The position numbers were made by a program, and so were the translations under genes. A DNA stretch of 8,539 nt from contig CATIYU010000218.1 of the NCBI GenBank assembly GCA_949739085.1, positions 1-8,539 of the forward strand, given 5' to 3'. Below are positions 1-4,768 of the stretch, piece by piece. The notes under the pieces are model-generated. The model ran no database searches, was not told the DNA's origin, and worked only from the letters and a program-made list of their open reading frames with translations. How positions within the stretch are numbered: the first letter of the stretch is position 1; the number at the start of each line of letters is the position of its first letter. The DNA is from an uncultured Eubacteriales bacterium. GTDB taxonomy: Bacteria; Bacillota_A; Clostridia; Oscillospirales; Oscillospiraceae.

Positions 1-410
1 ACCTGAGCTGGAGCCGCATCAAGCACCCCTCTGAGATTGTTGCCGTGGGCGACACGCTGGAGGTGTACGTCATCTCCTATGACCCGGAGAAGAAGAAGAT
101 TTCTCTGGGCGTCAAGGACCGCAGCACCAACCCCTGGCAGGTGTTTATGGACACCTACAAGGTGGGCGATGTGGCGTCTGTGCGGATTGTGAAGCTGATG
201 ACCTTCGGCGCGTTTGCCGAGGTGGTCCCCGGCGTGGACGGCCTGATTCACATTTCCCAGATTGCTGACCGCCGCATTGAGAAGCCGGAGGACGTTCTGT
301 CCGAGGGCCAGACTGTGGAGGCCAAGGTTACCGCTGTGGATGAGGAGAAGAAGAAGATCTCCCTCTCCATCCGGGCCCTTCTGGCGCCCGCTCCCGCTGA
401 GGAGGAGTAA
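1..410 (+). CDS. rpsA: S1 RNA-binding domain protein, probably 30S ribosomal protein S1 (3' part only)
   Basis: Only the last 135 codons are present, read in the frame beginning at base 3; the start lies upstream of the window. The fragment opens inside one S1 (OB-fold) repeat with LSWSRIKHPSEIV, a motif characteristic of ribosomal protein S1 repeats, and this repeat closes with KKKISLGVKD. A complete S1 repeat follows from about NPWQVFMDTYKVGD to EEKKKISLSIRAL, containing the usual FGAFAEV and GLIHISQI segments. The tail is short, Ala/Pro/Glu-rich and acidic (APAPAEEE). S1 proteins bind single-stranded mRNA and help it onto the 30S subunit. In several Clostridia the S1 repeats are fused behind IspH, which cannot be judged here because the N-terminus is missing. 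The gene ends just before a strong terminator and is convergent with the his genes. Confidence 0.85.
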   Translation, partial: LSWSRIKHPSEIVAVGDTLEVYVISYDPEKKKISLGVKDRSTNPWQVFMDTYKVGDVASVRIVKLMTFGAFAEVVPGVDGLIHISQIADRRIEKPEDVLSEGQTVEAKVTAVDEEKKKISLSIRALLAPAPAEEE

Positions 411-411
411 G

Positions 412-450
412 AAAAAAGGACCGGCAGGCATTTTTGCCTGCCGGTTTTTT
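412..450. terminator. Bidirectional intrinsic terminator between S1 gene and hisJ
   Basis: A perfect 10-bp stem (CCGGCAGGCA at 421-430 with TGCCTGCCGG at 435-444) encloses a TTTT loop. It is followed by six T on the plus strand (445-450) and preceded by six A at 412-417, which become a U run for minus-strand transcripts after a 3-base offset. It therefore can end both the S1 transcript and the converging his transcript. The hisJ stop codon (450-452 on the minus strand) touches the T run. Confidence 0.92.
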
Positions 451-1289
451 CACTTTCCGGGATACTCTGAGAGCCCAACGCTTTGAAAACCGTTCCGTGT
501 CAGAATCCAGGTCTCCTGGAAGCCGCAGGACTGGGCCAGCTCCACCGCCTGAGGGAAGGCGTGGGTAATCGTGTCCGCGCTGTGGCTGTCGCTGGTAATA
601 CAGATCCGTCCGCCCTGCCGGTAAATGGTTTGCAGGAAAATGGGGGCGGGATAGGGGACAGACCGCCAGCCCCGGGACACGGCCTTGGTATTGATCTCAA
701 AAATAGCGTCTTGGCGCAGCAGGACTTCCAGCGCCTCCATGGCGGCGGCGATGTAGCGGGGATGAGTTTCGTCGAAAAAGCGGCCGCCCTCGTTAAACTT
801 GGACACCAGGTCAAAGTGACCAATAATCTGACAGCCTGTCTGGTCCACGATCTGGGCCTCCCGCTGATAATAGGCCGCCGCAAAGGCAAGGCTGTCGCCG
901 CCAAAATGCTCCCGGACGGTTTTGGCAAAACTCTCCGGACTCTCATCCACAGAGAGATAGAGGCCGTCCTTCTGGACCATGTGGGTGGAACCCAGCAGAT
1001 AGTCAAAAGAACCGGCGGGGGAAGGGGAGTCAATGTCCAATTCCAGACCCAGAAAAATATCCAAGGTTCCCTGGTATTGTTTCCTCAAACGCTGGAGCTC
1101 AGCCCGGTAGGCGGGCAGGTCCGCCTCCGCCATGGACCAGCCCGCCGGGTCCATGGCAGGGAGCAGGGGACTGTGTTCGGAAAAGCCAAGAGAGCCGCAG
1201 CCTGCCTGGATGGCCCCCAGAACCATCTCTTCCGGCGTATTTTTGCCATCGCCGTATCGGGTATGGGTGTGGAGATTTTGGTATTTCAT
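450..1289 (-). CDS. hisJ: Histidinol-phosphatase, PHP family
   Basis: The 279-residue product is a PHP-domain metal-dependent phosphoesterase that removes phosphate from L-histidinol phosphate to give L-histidinol, in the cytoplasm. Visible PHP metal-ligand motifs are HTH at 7-9, GFSEHS with His39, Glu83 in LGLELD, His103 in LGSTHMV, His158 in IIGHFD, and SDSH at 233-236. EINTKAVSRGWRSVPYP at about 198-214 matches the HisJ branch better than the DNA polymerase PHP branch. The ATG at 1287-1289 is chosen because GGAGG lies 10 bases upstream (1300-1304) and HTH should be near the N-terminus; an in-frame extension to 1655 would overlap hisB and has no family resemblance. It is the last gene of the his cluster, separated from hisB by 133 bases. 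Assignment as histidinol phosphatase rests on motifs plus the hisC-hisB neighbours; PHP proteins can otherwise be hard to assign. Confidence 0.9.
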   Translation of the reverse strand: MKYQNLHTHTRYGDGKNTPEEMVLGAIQAGCGSLGFSEHSPLLPAMDPAGWSMAEADLPAYRAELQRLRKQYQGTLDIFLGLELDIDSPSPAGSFDYLLGSTHMVQKDGLYLSVDESPESFAKTVREHFGGDSLAFAAAYYQREAQIVDQTGCQIIGHFDLVSKFNEGGRFFDETHPRYIAAAMEALEVLLRQDAIFEINTKAVSRGWRSVPYPAPIFLQTIYRQGGRICITSDSHSADTITHAFPQAVELAQSCGFQETWILTRNGFQSVGLSEYPGK

Positions 1290-1422
1290 ATGCTTATTTC
1301 CTCCAGCTTTATATTTGACCAGTGACGCGCCGGGAGGCGGAATCCCTCTGACGGACAGAGGTGGGCCAGCATTCGGACACAATATGGGAAGGTCCGCGGC
1401 TTCCCGGCGGCAGTCAGCGGTA
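1290..1422 (-). other. hisB-hisJ intergenic spacer with small inverted repeats
   Basis: This 133-base gap holds two perfect 6-bp inverted repeats: GGGAAG/CTTCCC (1386-1391 and 1400-1405, loop containing CCGCGG) and CCTCTG/CAGAGG (1345-1350 and 1356-1361). Neither is followed by a T run in the minus direction, so they do not look like terminators. A TATAAA at about 1310-1315 on the minus strand lacks a recognisable -35 partner. Readthrough from hisB into hisJ seems likely, possibly with transcript pausing or processing here. Confidence 0.4.
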
Positions 1423-2004
1423 TTATCCCTTGACAGGGGTAATTTCCAGGGAAAAGCGAGGGTCCATAGCCGATGCGGCGTCCAGCGACCGGGCCAGACT
1501 TTTGAAAGTGCCTTCGATAATGTGGTGACTGTTTTTTCCAGCCAGCTGCCGGATGTGCAGGGTGATATTGGACTGACGGGTAAAGGCCAGCAGAAACGCC
1601 TCCACCAGCTCTGTGTCAAAGGACCCAACCTGTTCTGTGGGGATCTCCAGCTCATAGCACAGCAGTCCCCGGCCGCTGAGATCCACTGCGGTGAGGATTA
1701 GCGCCTCATCCATGGGTAGCAGGGTGGAACCATACCTGGCTATGCCTTGCCTGTCTCCCAGAGCCCTGGCAAAGGCGTCGCCCAGGCAGACGCCAGTGTC
1801 CTCCACTGTGTGGTGGTCGTCTACACAGATATCCCCCTTGCACGAAATATCCAGGTCAAACCGTCCGTGGCGGGCAAATGCGGTCAGCATGTGATCTAGA
1901 AAACCACAGCCGGTGCTGATTTTACTCATGCCCGTTCCGTCCAGGTTCAGCTTCAACTGAATATCAGTCTCCGCTGTTTTGCGGTTGCGCTCAGCTGTGC
2001 GCAT
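1423..2004 (-). CDS. hisB: Imidazoleglycerol-phosphate dehydratase
   Basis: The 193-residue product dehydrates D-erythro-imidazoleglycerol phosphate to imidazoleacetol phosphate, the sixth step of histidine synthesis. It is a cytoplasmic, Mn-dependent enzyme that forms 24-mers in known members. The family signatures are all visible: GFLDHML at 34-40, DDHHTVED at 62-69, and SHHIIEGTFK at 159-168, which supply the His/Glu metal ligands. The length is normal for the monofunctional enzyme, with no fused phosphatase domain as in E. coli HisB; the phosphatase is the separate hisJ downstream. The ATG at 2002-2004 begins one base after the hisC TGA stop, and its ribosome binding site AAGGAGG (2014-2020) lies inside the end of hisC, so translation is probably coupled. 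All three motifs are intact. Confidence 0.97.
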   Translation of the reverse strand: MRTAERNRKTAETDIQLKLNLDGTGMSKISTGCGFLDHMLTAFARHGRFDLDISCKGDICVDDHHTVEDTGVCLGDAFARALGDRQGIARYGSTLLPMDEALILTAVDLSGRGLLCYELEIPTEQVGSFDTELVEAFLLAFTRQSNITLHIRQLAGKNSHHIIEGTFKSLARSLDAASAMDPRFSLEITPVKG

Positions 2005-2005
2005 G

Positions 2006-3073
2006 TCACTCCGCCTCCTTCATAATCTCCCAGACTTTTTGGAGAAAAAAGTCCATCTGCTCTTTCGTCCCGATAGTGACCCGGCACCAGTCCGCGATTT
2101 CTGGCTGGTCCCAGTGGCGCACTAACACGCCCCGGGCCTTCAAGGCGCGGTAGAGGGTGCCGCCGGGAACCCGGGGACTGCGGGTGAAGATGAAATTTGC
2201 CTGGCTGGGCAGGGTCTTAAAGCCCAATTTATCCAGTTGCATTACAGTATAGGTCCGGTTTTCCTGGATGGTCAGGCCGTTCTTTTCATAGTAGGCATTG
2301 CTGTCGAGGGCGGCAAGTCCAGCGGACGTGGCCAGGCGGCTGATATTGTAGGGGTTCGCAGAGTATCTGATTTTATCCAGGTCCTGGATAAGCTCACTGT
2401 CTCCGGCAGCATACCCGAGCCGTACACCCGCCAGGGCTCTGAACTTGGAAAAAGTCTGGCAGACCAGCAGATTTTTGTATTTCCCTATCAGAGGAATGCA
2501 GCTTTCGCCGCCAAAGCCGATGTACGCCTCATCTACCAGCACCACATGGTCCGGGTTGGCCTTGACGATTTTCTCTATGTCCTCCGGGCTGATAGCCCGG
2601 CCTGTGGGGGAGTTGGGGTTGGCAATGACAATGTTCCTTCCCAAGCTACAGTAATCCGCTGGATTCAGGATAAACCCCTCCTCCAGGGGCACAGCGGTGT
2701 AGGGAAGGCGGTAGAGGCTGGCGTGGACTGGGTAGGAGCCGCAGCTTACCGCTGGGAACGCCACAGGCCGGTCCTCGCCGCAGAAGGCCATGAAGAAAAA
2801 ATTCAGCAGTTCTTCGGACCCGTTGGCGAGAAAAACGTTTTCCAGCCCTATGCCGTAAAACTGGGCCAGACGCTGCCGCAGCGCCCGGCCCTCCGGGTTT
2901 GGGTACTGGTTCAGCTTCTCCACCTCTTGCGTGTTCAGGGCGGCAAAGACCTCCGGTGAGGGAGGAAAGGGGGCCTCGCTTGTATTCAGCTTTACATATT
3001 TTGCATTCTGGGGATGCTCGCCGGGAGGGCAGATCTCCAGATTGGCAAAGCGCTGGCTCATAAACCGGCTCAT
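2006..3073 (-). CDS. hisC: Histidinol-phosphate aminotransferase
   Basis: The 355-residue product is a fold-type I, PLP-dependent class I/II aminotransferase that converts imidazoleacetol phosphate and glutamate to histidinol phosphate and 2-oxoglutarate. Visible features are the N-terminal KLNTSEAPFPPSP substrate-lid segment (about 28-40), QYPNPEG (56-62), NGSEELL (84-90) at the cofactor phosphate site, NPNSPTG (152-158), VDEAYIGF (180-187) with the Asp that contacts the pyridine nitrogen, and TFSKFRALAGVRLGY, in which Lys210 is the Schiff-base lysine. The ATG at 3071-3073 has GAGGAG 8 bases upstream and gives a normal family length; an in-frame ATG at 3140-3142 would add 23 residues but has no good ribosome binding site. 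It lies 93 bases downstream of the yerC-like gene and is translationally coupled to hisB. Related enzymes can also act on aromatic amino acids, but the neighbours favour histidine. Confidence 0.95.
   Translation of the reverse strand: MSRFMSQRFANLEICPPGEHPQNAKYVKLNTSEAPFPPSPEVFAALNTQEVEKLNQYPNPEGRALRQRLAQFYGIGLENVFLANGSEELLNFFFMAFCGEDRPVAFPAVSCGSYPVHASLYRLPYTAVPLEEGFILNPADYCSLGRNIVIANPNSPTGRAISPEDIEKIVKANPDHVVLVDEAYIGFGGESCIPLIGKYKNLLVCQTFSKFRALAGVRLGYAAGDSELIQDLDKIRYSANPYNISRLATSAGLAALDSNAYYEKNGLTIQENRTYTVMQLDKLGFKTLPSQANFIFTRSPRVPGGTLYRALKARGVLVRHWDQPEIADWCRVTIGTKEQMDFFLQKVWEIMKEAE
2014..2020 (-). promoter_or_regulatory. hisB ribosome binding site within hisC
   Basis: AAGGAGG on the minus strand, 9 bases ahead of the hisB ATG and entirely inside the last codons of hisC. 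Together with the one-base gap TGA-C-ATG it fixes the hisB start and indicates translational coupling of the two genes. Confidence 0.85.
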
Positions 3074-3166
3074 AACTGATGCTCCTCTTTCATTTAGGTA
3101 GTCCGAACTAACGCGGTGGTGCGCCACAGATTCAATGGGCATTCTCTGCCCGCTCGTCCGGCGGAA

Positions 3167-3472
3167 TTACACATGGTCCGACGCCTCCCCGGCCTCCAGA
3201 TGGCTCAGGACAGCTTGGTAGCCCCCTGTACCGTAGGCGTAGCAGCGGTTGACCCGGCTGATGGTGGCGCTGCTGGCTCCGGTGGCCTGAGCGATGCGGC
3301 TGTAGACCACCCCTCTGCGCAGCAGACCCGCCACCTGGAGGCGTTGTGTGCAGTCCCGGATCTCCCGCCCGGTCATGAGGTCCTCTAAAAAAGCACGGCA
3401 CTCCGCCTCTGTTTCCAGGGCCAGAATGGCCTGGACCAGGAGATCGGAGCCCCCAGCGCGAAACACGTCCAT
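3167..3472 (-). CDS. yerC: YerC/YecD-type TrpR-family regulator (candidate histidine repressor)
   Basis: The 101-residue product resembles the Firmicutes YerC/YecD branch of the TrpR superfamily: a small, all-helical DNA-binding protein, normally dimeric. The segment TQRLQVAGLLRRG (42-54) leads into a helix-turn-helix, with YSRIAQATGASSATISRVNR at 57-76 and the conserved tail CYAYGTGGYQAVL (77-89). The ATG at 3470-3472 has AAGGAG (3481-3486) 8 bases upstream. It is the first gene of the his cluster, and two palindromes overlap its promoter. Comparative genomics has proposed that some members of this family (called HisR) repress histidine genes in Gram-positive bacteria, so a histidine-responsive, autoregulated repressor is a reasonable inference here. 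The family match is firm; the ligand and target are not shown by sequence alone. Confidence 0.88.
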   Translation of the reverse strand: MDVFRAGGSDLLVQAILALETEAECRAFLEDLMTGREIRDCTQRLQVAGLLRRGVVYSRIAQATGASSATISRVNRCYAYGTGGYQAVLSHLEAGEASDHV

Positions 3473-3497
3473 AGGGTACGCTCCTTACATTCTCTTT

Positions 3498-3525
3498 TAT
3501 GCTTTAGCATAGTAGCATGATGCTA
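3498..3525. promoter_or_regulatory. Double palindromic operator over the yerC-his promoter
   Basis: Two perfect palindromes stand side by side: TATGCT-TT-AGCATA (3498-3511) and TAGCAT-G-ATGCTA (3513-3525). They give four copies of an AGCAT/ATGCT half-site in 28 bases. The array covers the proposed -10 box (3509-3514) and part of the spacer, a position that would block RNA polymerase. The likely binding protein is the YerC-like regulator encoded immediately downstream. Symmetry is observed; the binding protein is inferred. Confidence 0.6.
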
Positions 3526-3537
3526 TAGAAAAGTCAA
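3509..3537 (-). promoter_or_regulatory. Promoter for yerC-hisC-hisB-hisJ
   Basis: Read on the minus strand, TTGACT (3532-3537, one mismatch to the sigma-A -35) is followed after 17 bases by TACTAT (3509-3514). The latter is preceded by TGC, an extended -10 motif that offsets its two mismatches. Start of transcription would be near 3502, about 30 bases before the yerC ATG. Confidence 0.62.
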
Positions 3538-3674
3538 TTGCTGGAAAATATCAATTGATAATGATTATTTTGCATATTGCGGAATTTTTTCCGGCGATTT
3601 TCACAAAAACAGAGAAACAAGTCCGTGAATAATGGAAAAAATTCATCTTTTTCCGTCAAAATTCACAAATATTG
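3538..3674. promoter_or_regulatory. Central AT-rich control region between the divergent promoters
   Basis: This non-coding stretch lies between the two -35 boxes. It contains a TCAATTG copy at 3551-3557 that repeats one at 3534-3540 over the his -35, an 11-base palindrome ATAAT-G-ATTAT at 3558-3568, a small CGGAA/TTCCG hairpin at 3580-3593, and the repeats at 3625-3666 listed separately. No plausible small gene or RNA gene was recognised in it. Confidence 0.45.
3638..3665 (+). repeat. Direct repeat AAAATTCA, 20-bp period, upstream of the AraC-type gene
   Basis: AAAATTCA occurs at 3638-3645 and again at 3658-3665, exactly 20 bases apart (two helical turns), ending 9 bases before the -35 box of the downstream promoter. 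This geometry is typical of tandem half-sites bound by AraC-family activators. The same DNA also holds nested inverted repeats, GGAAAAA/TTTTTCC (3634-3640, 3648-3654) and GTGAAT/ATTCAC (3625-3630, 3661-3666). Autoregulation by the adjacent AraC protein is inferred. Confidence 0.45.
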
Positions 3675-3704
3675 TGGACAAGCGGGGAAAATTTCGTGTA
3701 TAAT
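3675..3704 (+). promoter_or_regulatory. Promoter of the AraC-family regulator gene
   Basis: TGGACA (3675-3680, one mismatch to TTGACA) and a perfect TATAAT (3699-3704) are separated by 18 bases. Transcription should begin near 3711, giving a leader of about 75 bases that starts almost at the first hairpin. Confidence 0.75.
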
Positions 3705-3714
3705 AAAAACTGTA

Positions 3715-3759
3715 CGGGAGGCGGCCCTTACAGCCTCCCGCTGCCCGCAGCCCGGGCAG
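3715..3759 (+). other. Tandem GC-rich hairpins in the leader of the AraC-type gene
   Basis: CGGGAGGC (3715-3722) pairs perfectly with GCCTCCCG (3733-3740) around a 10-base loop, and directly after it CTGCCC (3741-3746) pairs with GGGCAG (3754-3759) around a 7-base loop. Both lie in the predicted 5' UTR, ending 10 bases before the AGGAGG ribosome binding site. No T run follows, so they are not ordinary terminators. They could stabilise the 5' end of the mRNA or affect its translation. Confidence 0.5.
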
Positions 3760-3785
3760 GCAATCTGAGAGGAGGGGAGCTGTCA

Positions 3786-4664
3786 ATGAATGATCAGAGC
3801 AGTATCTACAAACACTCAATGAAGCTGGAGCGCCGGACGGCATCACTCTATGTCCAGAATACGGGCTGTCAACAGTGCCCCCCGGGATACGGCTGGGGCC
3901 CTGGCGTACGCGGGCATTTCCTGCTGCACCATGTCCTAGGCGGCAGGGGAGTGTACGTGTGCCGGGACAGACGGTATGAGCTGGGAGCGGGGGACACCTT
4001 TTTGTGCTATCCCGGCACAGCCATCCACTACTGCGCGGACCAGGAGGACCCCTGGGAATATGTCTGGGTGGGCTTCAGCGGCCTGGACGCGTCAGGGTAT
4101 GTGGAGCAGACAGACTTCACCCCGGAGGAGCCGGTCTACCGGGGGCGGGACAGCGTGGAGATCCGGGAGCGGTTGGAGGCAGTGTACAAGAGCTGTGGCT
4201 CCGCCGCCTGGCAGAGCTTGGAGATGACGGCGCGGCTCTACGAGCTGCTGTCTTTCCTGGTCCGCACAGCCGGCCGGCATGAGGACACCGGGGCGAAAGC
4301 TCCTGACTGCGCCCAGATGGCGGCAGAGTACATCATTAACCACTATGAGGAGCCCATTACCGTGGAGGGGCTGGCGGCCTATACCTCTGTCAGCCACAGC
4401 AGCCTCTACCGTCGCTTTGTCAAGCGGTTTCAGATCTCGCCGAAGCGGTTTTTGCTGGAGTACCGCATTGAGCGGGCCTGCGCCCTGCTGGCGGACACCG
4501 GATGTTCCATCCAGGAAATCTCAAATTCTGTGGGCTTTGAGGACCCGTTTTACTTCTCGCGGGCTTTCAAGGAGGTCAAGGGCGTTTCGCCCCGGCAGTA
4601 CGCCGCGAAGGCCCGGAGCGGCGTGGGCGTTCAGGAGGAGGGAACCCCGGAGGAATTTGACTGA
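3786..4664 (+). CDS. AraC-family transcriptional regulator of the galactose locus
   Basis: The 292-residue product has the two-domain layout of sugar-responsive AraC/MsmR-type regulators. The N-terminal half is a cupin-like sensor domain (about 20-110), with CQQCPPGYGWGPG and the HHVLGGRGVYV to YELGAGDTFLCYPG segments typical of Firmicutes members. The C-terminal region (about 179-277) is the AraC DNA-binding domain with two helix-turn-helices: ITVEGLAAYTSVSHSSLYRR near 191-210, and SIQEISNSVGFEDPFYFSR near 241-259, followed by the family signature end GVSPRQY (266-272). The ATG at 3786 has AGGAGG (3770-3775) 10 bases upstream; in-frame extension back to 3672 would run through the promoter. 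Its position directly before galK-galT suggests it activates them in response to galactose or a galactoside. The effector is inferred, not visible. Confidence 0.92.
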   Translation: MNDQSSIYKHSMKLERRTASLYVQNTGCQQCPPGYGWGPGVRGHFLLHHVLGGRGVYVCRDRRYELGAGDTFLCYPGTAIHYCADQEDPWEYVWVGFSGLDASGYVEQTDFTPEEPVYRGRDSVEIRERLEAVYKSCGSAAWQSLEMTARLYELLSFLVRTAGRHEDTGAKAPDCAQMAAEYIINHYEEPITVEGLAAYTSVSHSSLYRRFVKRFQISPKRFLLEYRIERACALLADTGCSIQEISNSVGFEDPFYFSRAFKEVKGVSPRQYAAKARSGVGVQEEGTPEEFD

Positions 4665-4768
4665 AAATTGGGGGAACATGGGTAAAAAATCCATGTTCAT
4701 ACTGTCGCGGCGGGCCTATAATAAAGCCAGAAAGATTCTCCTTTATTAAGGTTTTATGGAGGCGCGCT
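4665..4768 (+). promoter_or_regulatory. galK promoter region with 25-base operator-like dyad
   Basis: A consensus -10 box TATAAT at 4717-4722 is preceded 17 bases upstream by TGTTCA (4694-4699), a poor -35, which fits an activator-dependent promoter. A perfect inverted repeat GAACATGG (4674-4681) and CCATGTTC (4691-4698), separated by 9 AT-rich bases, covers the -35 region. No T run follows it, so it is more likely an operator than a terminator for the regulator gene. The predicted start near 4729 leaves a leader of about 40 bases before galK. Confidence 0.62.

Noticed and set aside
483..1325. Long open frame on the plus strand opposite hisJ
   Set aside because: It lies wholly opposite a well-supported gene (reaching slightly beyond its start), has no good ribosome binding site and shows no recognisable domain; it is an antisense shadow of GC-rich coding DNA.
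3074..3142. 23-residue N-terminal extension of HisC, containing two adjacent His codons, considered as a longer start or a leader peptide
   Set aside because: The downstream ATG has a strong ribosome binding site and gives family length. Two His codons without a following terminator/antiterminator structure do not make an attenuator; the GGGCA/TGCCC hairpin at 3137-3151 has no U run.
3557..3575. Possible Fur box around GATAATGATTATTTT
   Set aside because: Only about 12 of 19 positions match the classical consensus, the second half is lost, and no iron-related gene is nearby.
3672..3785. Extending the AraC-family protein upstream to base 3672
   Set aside because: The extension would be encoded by the promoter and leader hairpins, and the ATG at 3786 has a proper ribosome binding site.
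3473..3785. Search for a T-box, riboswitch or small RNA in the central intergenic region
   Set aside because: No T-box sequence, no conserved riboswitch core and no terminator-ended short transcript was found; only promoters and small repeats are supported.
4674..4698. Treating the GAACATGG/CCATGTTC dyad as an intrinsic terminator of the regulator gene
   Set aside because: No T run follows the stem and it overlaps the galK promoter.
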